Assembly (NCBI RefSeq): GCF_024139115.2 | Contig: NC_085139.1 | Coordinates: 15,216,284-15,280,283, forward strand | Origin: Armigeres subalbatus | Lineage: Eukaryota > Arthropoda > Insecta > Diptera > Culicidae | Reading direction: 5' to 3' | Length of the DNA: 64,000 nucleotides | Shown here: positions 35,203-47,189 of the stretch, in pieces | How positions within the stretch are numbered: the stretch's first letter is position 1 | Layout: every line of letters begins with the position of its first letter | Made by a program: the position numbers and the translations under genes | The notes under the pieces: generated by a model | Seen by the model: only the letters and a program-made list of their open reading frames with translations | Told to the model about the DNA's origin: nothing | Databases searched by the model: none

Positions 35203-35380
35203 CTTTCGACCTTTTTTCCTTCGACCTTTTGACCTTCGACGTTATGACACATATTCGACCTTTTGACCCTTCGACCTTTTGTCCATTAGACATTTTGACC
35301 CTTCGATCTTTTGACCCTTCGACCTTTTGTCCTTTCGACCTTTTGTCCTTCGACCTTTTGACCTTCGACCCTTTGACACA
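35203..35380. repeat. TTTTGACCTTCGACC minisatellite, right arm
   Basis: Tandem CTTTTGACCTTCGAC units, the reverse complement of the array at 33594-33780. Together they form an inverted pair around the pyrimidine block. Confidence 0.9.
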
Positions 35381-35858
35381 GATTCTTTAAGACAATCCTT
35401 ACGAAATCCAAAATCTTAATGCACGCATGCTGCGACGCAGCAAAGTCGAAATAATGAAAATGTTGTTGTTGTGCGTTGCTTCCGTATTTTAGAACGCATT
35501 TGATTATGGATTCCGTGAGGAGTGTCCTTGAATGGATTAATAAAGCCCACGAAATAAAGTTTTCTACAAACTTTGAAAGATTCATTGAAATTTTTTGGAC
35601 AATCATACGCTTTTTTGGATGTTTGAATCGGTAGATCCATAACCATTTCTGAATGTTAAAATCAGATAAATTGATTGAGCCCATTGAATATTTATACAAA
35701 TTTCTGTGATCCATGACCTCTACTGGAAGCTTGTAAAGATGTTCGATAATCGTAGGAATTCAAAGATGTATGTCATGCTTCTGAGCAATCCTTACATAAT
35801 CTTGGAAAAACAATATTTTTCCTAAAAATGGTAGAAAATTTGTCAAATTATGTACCGT
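35381..35858. other. No gene recognised
   Basis: AT-rich sequence. The 142-codon minus frame starting here runs out of the minisatellite and shows no known domain. Confidence 0.5.
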
Positions 35859-35867
35859 ATTCTGTCC

Positions 35868-36168
35868 TAAGGAGGGGCCCTCCTTAGCCGTGCGGTAAGA
35901 TACGCAGCTACAAAGCAAGACCATGCTGAGCTGAGGGTGACTGGGTTTGTTTCCCGGTGCCGGCCTAGCCGATTTTCGGTTTGGAAATTGTCTCAACTTC
36001 CCTGGGCATAAAAGTATCATCGTGTTAGCCTCATGATTTACGAATGCAAAAATAGTAACTTGGCTTAGAAACCTCGCAGTTAATAACTGTGGATGTGATT
36101 AATGAACACCAAGCTGCGAGACGGCTCTGTACCAGTATGGGGATGTAATGCCAATAAGAAGAAGAATA
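35868..36168 (+). mobile_element. Feilai-like tRNA-derived SINE
   Basis: A polymerase III A-box-like segment (TTAGCCGTGCGG) and B-box-like segment (GGTTTGTTTCCC) are followed by a unique body ending GTAATGCCAATAAGAAGAAG. The copy is flanked by the direct repeat ATTCTGTCC (35859-35867 and 36169-36177). Layout and tail fit the Feilai SINE family of Aedes; the name is from memory. Transcription would use the internal promoter. Confidence 0.75.
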
Positions 36169-36316
36169 ATTCTGTCCGTGAAGATATTTTCAAGTCCTGA
36201 TTCTTTTTAGAACTGATTAAGTTGCTGCCGCAAGCACATATGTCTCATATTGATATGGATGGACATGAGACTGTTATGCTTTTAGCGGCAATATTGGTAA
36301 AATGAACATCGATTCC

Positions 36317-37965
36317 TTGAGCTTGAGCTTGAGCTTGATGACCACACAATTCGTAGTTGCTACTCCGTGATTGATTAGAACAATCGAAATTGCACAGGGA
36401 ACCAATAGTTGGGACTTGGGATTAACTTTCCAACCTTAATATGCACAGATCGAGAGTTCAGTAATTAAAGGATCAATAACGGCGCCGGCCACGTCCTTAC
36501 GGTCATCTGGGAAGGTAAGGAGTAGTTGGTGTGACATCTGTTGTTACTAGACACCGAGATCACCTCTGCATCTCCACAGATGACACAGGAGGGATGTTTG
36601 TTAGTGGAGGGTAAATAGTTGCACGGATCAGGATTCACCTTGGTGAGTGATACGATTCATGCAACCATAATAAGATAGGTAAAACATGCTTTCAATTATA
36701 GATACCAGGATATTATTGCTACCGCACGTCGTCACATAGAATGACAAACTATTCAAAAAAATTTAAATGAGAAAAAAAGAAGCATTTTGAAAACTGAATC
36801 TATGTTTTAAAAGTTTTATTCTATTTACTATCAAAAGTGGCTATGTATATGAAGTGTATGTATGTAAGTTACTCAAAATACATCTTTTTCTCCAGTGCCT
36901 GGCACTTTCAGACTAGAAAGTTGTTATCAAACTATAATAAATAGCCCATAATAGATAAAAAAAAGAAATATCTAGTAGTGTATTCACTTCACAATGTTTG
37001 TATTTAAGTTGATTGTTAGATAAATATCCCGAATGAGCAATCATGGAATAAACGGGGGTACTTACGTCTTTATTAGTGACATTAACTTATAGATTTTATC
37101 CATTTTTGGCAAACATTAAGGAGACAAATTTTTGGGCAAACAATGAATCAGAGAACATCTATTAATCACGTAACGCAGATATTAGACTTGTTCAACTCCC
37201 TGTACGTCTATCTACGAAATCAGTACATTCTTTTGATTCAGTCTTCCAATCCAGTCGCATGGAAGACTGTCCTGGAAGCCAAAGATTATTTAAGCAAAAT
37301 GTATGCCCACTGCACTGGCTATCATCTGGTGTAAATGACCTTAAAACAAGTTTAGCATGGTTTCACACACTTACGACATAATAAACACAGTCATCACAAA
37401 ATGGGATCGTTATCTTCTTGGGACAAACTCAACAGATGTCAATCCTTCAATAAAGCAAACTTCCGCTTAAAATATTCACCCGCTTCATTTACTATCTAAA
37501 CTGCACTTCGAAACCGTCGATCTATTCTTGCGCCATTACGCCTGGGCACACATTCCATGCTCCTCGCTATTTCGTGGGAGTATCCCACTGGCACATCCGG
37601 CAGGATTAATTCTGTGGTCTCGGAACCCGTCCAAGATCGACAAAGAAACACTAACGTGCACCGAATCACTCCCGGACTGCCATGAGTTCTTCCTTCTCTC
37701 GTATGACCTTCACAAAACTTTGAAAATTGACCTAACGATCTAACTTGGATTTGTACAACTAATTGTCCTGAATCTTTATCACCGTTTCACCGTTACTATA
37801 ATTCATCCAAAGAAAACACGACTTATACATTTGGTTTCGTTGAAAAAAATTAATTAATTTTCTAATTCGGCTGGAACTATCGAGTTTTGGCAGATGGTAA
37901 ACGGCGATGAAAATATGATACAAAAAAAACACTTCCTCTCTGCAGCATGGCACACTACGATCTCC
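36317..37965 (-). mobile_element. Insertion with 25-bp flanking direct repeats
   Basis: The 25-bp sequence beginning TATTGGTAAAATGAACATCG occurs at 36292-36316 and again at 37966-37990. Inside the left border the minus strand ends in a CAAGCTCAAGCTCAA hexamer tail, as at a LINE 3' end. The first 450 bases look like a LINE 3' region (ACGGCGCCGGCCACGTCC and GTTGTTACTAGACACCG). The rest to 37965 has no recognised coding sequence; small frames at 37143-37334 and 37528-37743 are unsupported. I infer a 5'-truncated or compound insertion on the minus strand. Confidence 0.6.
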
Positions 37966-37990
37966 TATTGGTAAAATGAACATCGATTCC

Positions 37991-40400
37991 GGACAAAAAC
38001 TTAGTGATATTGTGGCAACCGCTACTGCCTTTAAGCAGGAGGAGGAGTGGGGTCGATCACAAGTTAGTTCTTTTCTTAACCTTTTTTAGTTCTTTCTCTG
38101 TTTCACGTTATACCGAAACGATTCCTACTGTTATACCTTCCTTCCACACTAACAACTCCAAAACCTCCCGTGGCAACTATGAGAGGTCGTAGAGTTCTCT
38201 GCATCTCTGTGGTAACGGATGTAGTTCGTTGTGCTAGCGGATGAAAGTGATGCTACTTTCATACCAAAGTTTAGACTTGTAACACCCACGAATTTGTGCG
38301 AATCGATTTAATCTAATACCTAGAAATCGACCCAAATCGACATTTCCAATTTGTCCCACCCACGACTCGGAACGTGGAAGCGCCTCTGCTCAGGATGGCT
38401 TTTTCTTATGATTTTTTCTCTAGACATTTGATTCAAATTATTCGACACACAAAAGGTACTCGTGACAATATTTTATTAAAGCAAATGTGACTGGTATTGG
38501 AAAATGCATATAACCAAATGCTTTATGGATGACTTTGATATTTGTGATATTTCTATAAACTTTTTTTTTAAATCTTCAAAGATGTTGATTTTTTCCTATT
38601 ACTTAAGTTTTTCATGTGGCGCAAATGTTATCTAATCTGCGTCGAACAATAAAAAAAAATATAGAAGGAAAGTGCAGTGTTCTCACAAACCTCTTTTTTC
38701 CCATCATCGAATACTAAGAATTGAACCAAAACAACATGTCAATTGAACCATGATCTATCCGTCCCGGATGCAGGATCCGGAAATTTGCAGCACAAATCAA
38801 ACCGGAATACATAATTGATCCAGTTTTTCAACTGCGGCAAAACCTCCTTCCAAACCTCCAACTTCTCTTCTGTTCCGGAAGTCTACTCTAATCGATGTAA
38901 CCCCAACGGCCCATCCTCCGCCAAAATGTGTGAGAAAATTGTCAGTCTCTCAATTTACACGATACGGTAGCTACACAATAGCCGAAAAAAAGAACCCCAG
39001 AATCAATTCACAACCGCCTGCATTCCAATTAAAAACCGAAACCGTTTAACTGCAGCGTCTCCCGTCTCGGTTGCTCCCGCTCTCCGGTGCTACGTTGTTT
39101 CGTCTTTCTGATTTCGAGCTTTGCTATTTGCGAAATCGAGTCCAGTGTAGTGTAACCAACCATTCAAATGGAATTGATGAAAATAAAAAACCCAAGCAAA
39201 ACAGCAGTGTGGCATGGTCCTAAATTTTCCTTGGGGTTCGATTTACTGTGCATACCGGGTTTACTTTTTGTCTGCATTCGGATAGTCTCGCATGCCACAG
39301 TGGGCGATAAAATGGATTAAAATTGATTAAAATTACTATGTTCCGATAAAATGAGAATAAAGTTCAACTAGTATAGTGTAACCATATTTTATATTTGTTA
39401 AACAAAATCAACAATTCGTGCAATGTTTGAAATGTAAAATATATATTTAGCAGTTTTGACCCGTTGGTATATAGAGCTATCCCATCGTGAATGCCACCGG
39501 AAAAAGGGATGAAATGACGACCCGACCCAATCCATGCTGAATGGGGGTAGGGGTCGAAAGCCACAATTGAAGTATCGCTCTATTAAAGCAGATCAGCCAG
39601 GGCGATAGCACAGCTGGGATTTTTTTTTTCGGAACGGACCCCTCATGGTCGAATCGGAATCCCAGAAAAAAAAAGTTTACCGCTTCGCCATGACAATCAC
39701 CAGTTTGGAAGCATGCTGCGTAAATCTCGGTCTTTGGCTGTCAACATCGATGACGATGTCGCCGAGGACGTAAGCAAACTTGTACTTGTGTGGCAGAACC
39801 CATAAAAAGAGATAAATTTGCCAAGTGTCCTCGAGAGCCGGGCAAGTGAGGTCCGATGTTTTGCATAAATTCCTAGCCACGGCCGCATTCGGTACATGGG
39901 CGATGGGATGGCTGCAGAGGGTTGGACAGAGTGTGGGATCTTGTTAACATGTAACGCAAAACAGTTGGGGCGCAATGGTGGACAATACAACATTGATGAA
40001 TATGTTTCACTTCAATTAGATTGCAGCAGTGAGGATTTGAAATCAAGATGGAATTGGTTCACCAATTGGATAGATTGCGAAGATGTGTCATTCTTATCTT
40101 TTGCTTTGGACGGATTGGATGGGATTCAATTCAATGCAGAATTTGGAACGAACAAACGCATATTACATGCTTGATTGGATAACGCCAACCCTACAGGAAC
40201 ACGTAACAACAAATTTGTTATTTGATTTTTTTAATCTGATATATAAGGTTGCGCAAGTAGTTAAATAGGCAGAATCATTCATTATTTGTCTTTATTAAAC
40301 TGAAGGCATTTAAACAATAGATTTAATTGATATTACCCGGTTGCTAACACAACCGAACCCAAACAGCATACATGTTACAAATTAGTAAATTACATTACAA
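37991..40400. other. No gene recognised
   Basis: Mixed sequence. Short overlapping frames around 39677-40174 on both strands (67-98 codons) do not match a family I know. Parts could be untranslated or intronic host sequence. Confidence 0.45.
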
Positions 40401-40429
40401 GAAGTAATGCTGGAAAGCTGCCCGGGGGG

Positions 40430-40739
40430 AAATTAGGACTGGTCCCCAAGGAGGGTTACTGGGTAAGAGTCTCACACTTCGGTACACTGCCATGTGGTAG
40501 CTTGGCAACTACTACGCGTGTGCTGGGTCAGTGCAGACTAGCTCAGCCCAGGAGCTTCGAAAACGGCAACGTCAACGAACACGAGCGGAAATCGAGAGAG
40601 ATGCAATGAATCAAGGGCTGACTGTTGTGTCATTCCAGCCCTTGAGTAAAGCCGGGTGACACCGTCGTGAAATGGCGGGTGGGCTAATGACACAGCTGTC
40701 TTCGTCCCGTAAAACCGTTGCAGGCCGTCTCAATCCAGC
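40430..40739 (+). pseudogene. R1-type LINE, leader part left of the BEL insertion
   Basis: GC-richer sequence ending CAATCCAGC, where the BEL/Pao element begins. The sequence right of the element starts CCAGCCGTCTGG and soon enters a decayed R1-type gag, so this part is taken as the 5' leader of that LINE. It has no open frame of note. The assignment rests on the 5-bp target duplication and on continuity, not on a match of its own. Confidence 0.5.
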
Positions 40740-41600
40740 TGTCGAGTAGCGGACTGTATCGGGGTAGGTACGAAGTGGAATACGGATATCCTCAAGGGGC
40801 AACCAACTCTAAACTTTGCGAAAATACTACTGATTGTCCCGCAATAGTATTTCATGTTATTTCTAGTATCCATGATTTTCGTCAAACAACGATACGGTTG
40901 CTAGTTCGGTTGTTATGGCGTTGCTGGTTAGTTAATGAAACACAGTGCCCCCACGTTTTGAAAACATTTGTTTTCTACCTCCTACAGATTCTAGAAAAGA
41001 CTAGAACTACATTTTATATTTCTAATGCCGTGAAACCATAACAGGAATCCAAAAGATTGTTCCAAAAGTATTGGTAATAGAAATAGTTGTTCAGGGATTT
41101 TTTTTAGAAATTCTAAAGAGACTGAAATTATGTGTTGCATAAAACGGGGTGCACTGTATTCACTGGGTGGCGTCGTTTTCATGCTTTCCCAACCAGGGCT
41201 CTTCGATCAATTCACCGTTGATATGAAGTAGTTTTTCGCTAGTATTTGTTATTATTTCTGGATACTGTCGAAAGTTTAGAGTTAGTTGCCCCTTGGATAT
41301 CCTTCTTAAATAAAACACTTAGCTCAATTTTAACACTAGATTTACTGCTCCATTTTTTAACAAAGATTTGGTAACATTAATAACGATTATAAATTGCTCC
41401 CGATCGCGACGGACGCTGAATGCTAACTGATCGCACACAAAGCTTTTTCTCCCAGCTTCATGCGCGCTAAAAATTCTCCTTTCTGCAAAGCTCCCACATC
41501 CGTGCTGCCAAACAAATCGAAGTAAGCGGGTCATACATAGCTCAAACAACAACAGTCAAAAGTGAAAAATTCTTCGAGCTGTCAGGACGCAGCCCGAACA
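40740..41600 (-). repeat. BEL/Pao 3' LTR (left), holding a MITE
   Basis: Without the MITE and its duplicated target it is 350 bp and matches the right LTR at all but a few positions: over the last ~300 bp only one difference is visible (CTCAATT versus CTTAATT). The identical 77-codon minus frames in both LTRs are part of the repeat, not genes. Confidence 0.95.
40793..41295. mobile_element. hAT-type MITE in the LTR
   Basis: Ends are inverted repeats starting CAAGGGGCAAC and continuing through AACTCTAAACTTT. It is flanked by an 8-bp duplication GATATCCT (40785-40792 and 41296-41303), the size made by hAT transposases. The right LTR shows the empty site (GGAGATCCTTC). It has no coding capacity. 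Confidence 0.9.
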
Positions 41601-41611
41601 TCCTCCCCCGG
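41601..41611 (-). promoter_or_regulatory. BEL/Pao polypurine tract
   Basis: The minus strand reads GGGGGAGGA immediately before the LTR start TGTTCGGG. Plus-strand DNA synthesis would prime here in an active element. Confidence 0.7.
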
Positions 41612-41630
41612 CGATGGCTTCAAGCAGGCT

Positions 41631-42653
41631 TCAATTATCCAGGATTGGAAGCGGCGCCAGCTTATGTATTGGCCGTCTTTGAATTCCAGATCGAGTCTGT
41701 AGATCGACGACACGTGTCAATCCATCCGCTCCAGGAAACGTCTTCTGAATGATTCCCAGCTTCCAAACTTGAGGCGGTAAGTTGTCCTCCTTTATCATTA
41801 CCACCATCCCCGGACGAACATTGGCAGCCTGTTTCGTCCATTTGCTTCTTACCTGTAGCTCTACTAAGTACTCTCGGTACCAACGCTTCCAAAAGTTGTC
41901 TCGAAGTTTCTGTACGTACTGCCAGCGGGATAGACGATTGATTGGTATTTCTTCGTATGTCGGTTCCGGTATTGCATTTAACGGACGATCGATCAAAAAA
42001 TGACCGGAAGTAAGAGGTTCCGGGTCCATAGCATCTTCCGAATGAGCATAAAGTGGCCGAGAGTTTAGCAGAGCTTCAATTTTGCATAGCAATGTCGAAA
42101 ATTCCATCATGGTTAGGGAAGCGGTGTTACATGTTTTCTTCAATATGGCCTTCATGCTCTTCACACCAGCTTCCCACAACCCACCCATATGAGGTGAACT
42201 GGGTGGAATCATTTTCCAACTAATTTCACGTGGTTGACAAAATTCAAATAATTTCCTTTCCGTTGCTTGCTCCTTAAACAGATTGGACAACTCCCGCAAT
42301 TCCTTCTTGGCACCAACAAAATTAGTCCCGTTGTCCGAAAACACCTCTTCCGGAATGCCGCGACGAGACACAAATCGATGAAGTGCAGCGAGGAATGCAT
42401 CCGAAGTCAAATTCTCGACAGCCTCGAGATGGATTCCCTTTGTCACCATACAGATAAACACGCAAACATATCCCTTAACTGGTGCAGCCTTCCTATGTGT
42501 TTGCTTGATTAGAAAGGGACCGGCAAAATCTAATCCCACCTTCTGGAATGCCGGGGCTCGATCGCAACGGCTTGATGGAAAATCTCCAATAAATTGCCCA
42601 GCCACCTTCGGATGGACCATGCACCATGCACCATGCGACCATGCACAATCCAA
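41631..42653 (-). pseudogene. BEL/Pao integrase, zinc finger damaged
   Basis: The frame contains the three catalytic acidic positions of a DDE integrase: VGLDFAGPF, FSDNGTNFVGA and GGLWEAGVKSMK, followed by the BEL-type C-terminal domain (RLSRWQYVQKLRDNFWKRW, VRPGMVVMIKEDNLPP, GLTRVVDLQT). It is shifted relative to the upstream polymerase frame. At the junction (about 42615-42648) the two cysteines of the HHCC zinc finger are replaced by a short CATGCAC repeat, while the histidine part (HRENLHIGPFALLA) remains in the other frame. The enzyme would integrate cDNA; this copy should not. Confidence 0.92.
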
Positions 42654-45620
42654 AATTGTCTGCGCAAAGTAGCTAATAAGGCAAACGGGCCAATGTGCAA
42701 ATTTTCACGATGCATGCACCTGATGAGGCTGTCTACTACGGAACTTCGATTTGGCAAAATCCACTGATGCTTGGTCGTATACGGTAGATTTGAGTGGCGT
42801 AGACGACCACCCACTCGTAAAACCCCATCGTCGAGATACGGATTCAATGATTTAAGTTTCTTGGGGAACTCACTTGCTTCCAGATTAGAAACTTCCGCTG
42901 GAAACTCATGGCTTTGCACCACACGTACAATTACCTTCAAGGCATTCTGCATCTCGCTTATAGTTGGGAACGATGAAATGATACGCTTCTGCTTATTCTT
43001 CTCCTTACAGTTCCGACAGAAACGCAGCACAAAAGAAACTACTCGCTGAAGCTTACGGAAACTTTCAAACTTTTCGAACACAGGTAACCATTCCAGTTCC
43101 ACCATCGTGCCCAAGACGACAGCGGTCTTTAATTCAGGAATATCTTCATCCAGCAATGGTTCTGGAATCACTTTTTCGCAAAATTCCTCTCGCAAGAACA
43201 TTGGACCATTCCACCATAAATCACTAACGGCCAACTCTGCAGCAGGAAGCCCGCGTGACACAATGTCAGCTGGATTGTCTGTAGTGTTTACATAACACCA
43301 CTCAAAGTCAGAACCGTTAGAGGTAATCTCACACACTCTGTTTCTTACAAACACTTCTAATTGTTCTGGTTTCTTCTTTAGCCACGCAAGGACTATTTGG
43401 TTGTCCGACCATAGTATAACACGCCGGAAGGAGATCTTCAACGTGACCATCACCTTTTTCACCAGACGATATAGCAGTAACGCCGCTAAAAGTTCTTTAC
43501 GCGGAATAGTCAACACCGATTTTGGCACTATCTTCGACTTTGCAGTCAAAAGCTTCACCTCATATGACTCCCCAGGAACAATCGATCTTATGTAGACACA
43601 AGCTCCGTACGCCTCCAAAGACGCATCACCAAATCCATGAAGTTCGAAAGCGATTGCACCTTGTGCCACTACTTGACGAGGAATTTGGATATTCTTCACA
43701 TCACTCAAGCACTTTAGGAAGTAATTCCAACACTTTTTTAATTCTTCACTTAATTCTTCATCCCAATCAATCTGCTCACTCCATATGTTCTTCATTAGCA
43801 TCTTTCCAACGAGAATCACCGGAGCAGCCAGTCCCAACGGATCGAACATGCTTGCAACCAACGACAGCACTTGACGCTTCGTCGGTTTATCTATGCCAGG
43901 AGACAGCTTTGCAACGAAGATCAATTTATCATCGGCCGGGTTCCACAGCAGCCCAAGCGTTTTGATGACGTCATTCACACCCATCCCTTCAATGCTGACC
44001 AACTCTTTACGATCTGATTGTGGTATCGTGCTCAAAAGCTGTGTACAGTTTGATGCCCACTTGTTTAAATGAAAACCACCTGCCTTCTAGCGCTGGATCA
44101 ATTGCAACTGAGCTTCATGAGCTTCATCCAAGTCATCAAAGTCAAAAAGTGCGTTATCCACGTAAAAGCAACGTTTTACGATTTCTGCTGCAGGATATTT
44201 GTCTTCATCATCAAGTGCCAAAGGTAGCATCACTCTGGTTGCAAGGAATGGTGCCAAAGCTGTACCATACGTAACAGTTTTTAACTCCAACACTCTAAGC
44301 GGGTCCGATGGATTCAGGCGAAAGAATATTCTTTGCAGACGCCTATGTTCCTTCTCCAGAATCACCTGGTGATACATTTTTGCTACGTCCGTAGTCAACA
44401 CGTAGCGAGGAAATCGAAAACGAAGTGCAATCTCGTCCAAGTTACACTGGTTCAAAGACCCTATCATCATGATGTCATTTAATGATAAGCCCTTCACTTT
44501 AGCGGATGCATCGAATACCACTCGGCATTTAGTGGTGGTATTCGACGGACGTAAGATGGCATGATGTGGCAGGTACCATTTAACACCTTCGGGATCATCG
44601 CCTTCTTTGACCTCTTCACAGTGCCCGAGCCGCTCGTAGTCTTCCATAAACTCGGCATACTGTCGCTTCAACTCAGGATCTTGTTCGAGTCTTTTCTCCA
44701 GAATGAAGAATCTTTTAAGAGCCATCGAACGGGAATCACTTAACTCAGCAACATCCTTTTTCAAAGGCAATTAACGATGAGTTTCTTGAAAATGTCGTTC
44801 ACAGTCTTCAGCTTCTGATGGCGGAGCCGCACTCAATATTTTCTCAACTTCCCAGAATTTTTGAACTCAGCGATTCAGTTCGCCAAGTGTGAGTGAATGC
44901 GAATAAACTACGGGACCATACTTCGCGTCATTGCAAACACCACCGACGACCCAACCAAGCCGAGTCTCTCGAAGACATGGAAGATTATCCGCTAGTTGAA
45001 CTTCACCAGGCAATAGAAGCTTCAAGAATAATTGGTTGTTTAGTAACAAGTCTACCTTTCCAGATTGGTAGAACAATGGATCGGCAAGTTGGACTCCGGG
45101 GGGAATTTCCCAATCTATGATGTCCACCGTTGACGATGGTAAATCAGCTGTAACCTTGTCAGTCACCAAGCACTTCACGTTGGCACTAAAACCGGAGTAC
45201 CTCGATCGGATATGAACTATACTGCTGCTTGACATTTGACTCTTGGTGTCATTAATCCCTGCTACGACGATGTTGGACGGATACTTCTTCATTCCCAAAA
45301 CTTGGACCATACGATTAGAAATAAGATTGACTTGGGAGGTGCTATCTAATAAAATTCGACACGGGTGGGTTTTTTGGTTTTTATCAATAATGTCCGCTAA
45401 TCCCTTAAACTCCGGACAAGTAAAGTTTAGGTGCCCTTTCCCACAGAAATCACACTTTGACTCCGATTCCTTCGTTACAGCTGCCAAAGACTTTTGGCTT
45501 GTCCTAGTTCCAGAGTTGATTGGTCTCGGTTGTGAGAACCCCTGTTTCATGGATGGACCATCACATCTTTCCATGGTGAAGCACTCCTCTTTGAGATACT
45601 TCATCATTTGATTATCACCC
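42530..45620 (-). pseudogene. BEL/Pao protease, RT and RNase H, three in-frame stops
   Basis: One continuous minus-strand frame from about 45620 to 42530 is cut by stops after GELNR (44867), at about 44772 and after LQLIQR (44087). In order: zinc knuckle CDFCGKGHLNFTC; aspartic protease site LLDSTSQVNLIS, where DST replaces the expected DSG; RT with CRVVFDASAK, YVLTTDVAKMYHQV and FYVDNALF, where YVDN replaces the catalytic YVDD; the Pao-type linker; and RNase H with HGFGDASLEAYG, PRKELLAALL and LWSDNQIV. Two active-site changes besides the stops mark an inactive polyprotein. Confidence 0.93.
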
Positions 45621-45762
45621 TTATTCTTGTTTACGTACGAACGCGCTTTCGAACGAAAGCTGATGTGCATTCTCGTTTACGCCAGCAAAATCAAATGGGG
45701 AAACGGTTCGAACGAACTGCATTCGTTCGAAAGTTTCGTTCGTCCGTAAACAAGAATAGAGG
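45621..45762. mobile_element. Small foldback in the BEL coding region
   Basis: The left arm (about 45621-45667, TTATTCTTGTTTACGTACGAACG) recurs inverted at about 45718-45762 (CGTTCGTCCGTAAACAAGAATA). It interrupts the polyprotein between the gag text HGDLPGY and the zinc-knuckle part QMMKYLKEE and causes the frame change between them. It is about 142 bp with no coding capacity. Confidence 0.8.
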
Positions 45763-45769
45763 TGTATAC

Positions 45770-46827
45770 CCGGGTAGGTCACCGTGTTTGACCGTGTGTT
45801 CCCAACGACGTCGGATATCCTTATCCAAGGCGGATGCCAACACATGGACCAAAATGAGCTCCGATACTCCTAGAAATTCTTTTTGTAAAAACTTCAAACT
45901 CTCGACGTGTTTCGAGCATTCGTCCAGCAAATTTCTCAGCTCATCGTAGGTTCCCCGGGACATCCTTTTGAGATTCAATAAGCCATGGATGTGTTTATCG
46001 ATGGCATGACGTTTGTTCTCATACCTTTCCTCAAGTATCTCCCAAGCATGATTGTAATTTCCTTCACTGATGGTCTTTGCGTCAATTATACCAGCAGCAC
46101 TGCCTGTCAAAGCCTTATCCAGGTGGTACAGCTTGACAGCAGGAGGATCAGGAGTATTGTCCACCAGGTCTTTGAACATTACTTTAAACTTTGGCCAGCT
46201 TTCGTAGCGGCCATCAAAGGTAGGAATTGGAATTTTCAGAGGCTGGTGAACCAACATGGGAGCATGAGGTTGAGATGGGGCAAAGGTAGCTCTAGATGCG
46301 AATGCAGTAGCAGAGCACTTGGCCAACTGCTCTTCCAGCTTAATGGAGATCTCATCTTGTAGTTCATCGAACTGAACATAATGCTGATCGTGCTCTTCCC
46401 TGTCGTCGACATGGACGAACGCAAGGATTTTGTCATGAAGGTCGTTGTACTCTTTGTGCGCTGCTTCTACCTTTTTTATGTAGTGTCGCACCTCAGCCTC
46501 ATCTAACTGAAGTTCTTCTTCGTTTTCAAGGAATAGTTTGTTGAAAAGTCTAGTTAGCTTACCTTTTGCCAAACCGCGACGATGGACGAGAACGTTTGTC
46601 TGCCCAGCCTGCGCCATCGTTTCCTGCAAGCTAGTTTGCTTCTTATTCTTCTTAACGTTGGGTGTCTGTTGGCCTTGTGCCGCTACCACTTGAGGGTTTT
46701 TTTCCTTCTTCTTAGTCATGACCAGAGATTCACCGGAACATTTCGAGCCTTTTGCCCGAACCAAACATGGAAAACAGCCAAGTCTATAATCACGATGCTT
46801 GGGCGGAAGGTGCTCTCGTGGTCTCAC
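45770..46827 (-). pseudogene. BEL/Pao gag region
   Basis: The frame starts MRPREHLPPKHRD, or less likely at the internal MTKKKEKNPQ. It has a basic N-terminal part, a coiled-coil-like stretch rich in E, K and Q, and the conserved BEL gag segment IPIPTFDGRYESWPKFKVMF ... YHLDKALTGSAAG ... AWEILEERYENKR (DUF1759 type). It runs open until the foldback insertion at 45762 and would form the particle shell. This is the best-preserved BEL reading frame. Confidence 0.9.
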
Positions 46828-47078
46828 TTCATTTCACTATTCTTCACCAATTATCAAGATGGCGTCTTCCACGCTCATCTAGCACTTGAACGCAATGGCA
46901 TCTTGTTCCCACTTCACTTTCGCCAAGATGGCGTCATCACCACGTTTCTTCACTTTTTATGAGATTTTCAACAAATTAAGGCAGGATTCTCACTTTTCCG
47001 GCCGAATCTTCTTGAACTTTCACTTTTTCAACCGAATCAATTCTTCCGAAATTCAACTTCGCTCAACATCTATCGAAC

Positions 47079-47097
47079 ATCCGGTTCGGTAGGACCA
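47079..47097 (-). promoter_or_regulatory. Probable BEL/Pao primer-binding site
   Basis: The minus strand reads TGGTCCTACCGAACCGG; discounting the Penelope insertion, this is five bases after the LTR end. Starting with TGG fits pairing to a tRNA 3' CCA end. The tRNA was not identified. The Penelope element inserted at this site and duplicated part of it. Confidence 0.5.
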
Positions 47098-47189
47098 TTT
47101 TATACTGACTGGGGTTTAATCACCGTGGAAACTTATTTGTTGTTTTAATTGGCTTTTTTCGGTGACAATTAAATCAAAACAGCAATTTA

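Noticed and set aside
33762..35266. Long F/S/L-rich membrane-like proteins
   Set aside because: Product of a polypyrimidine tract; the hydrophobic text follows from base composition.
39677..40174. Overlapping frames on both strands as a host or viral gene
   Set aside because: No recognisable family motifs in any frame and no supporting structure around them.
41319..41552. 77-codon frame conserved in two places (also 50066-50299)
   Set aside because: Identity is due to the two LTRs of one element, not to protein conservation.
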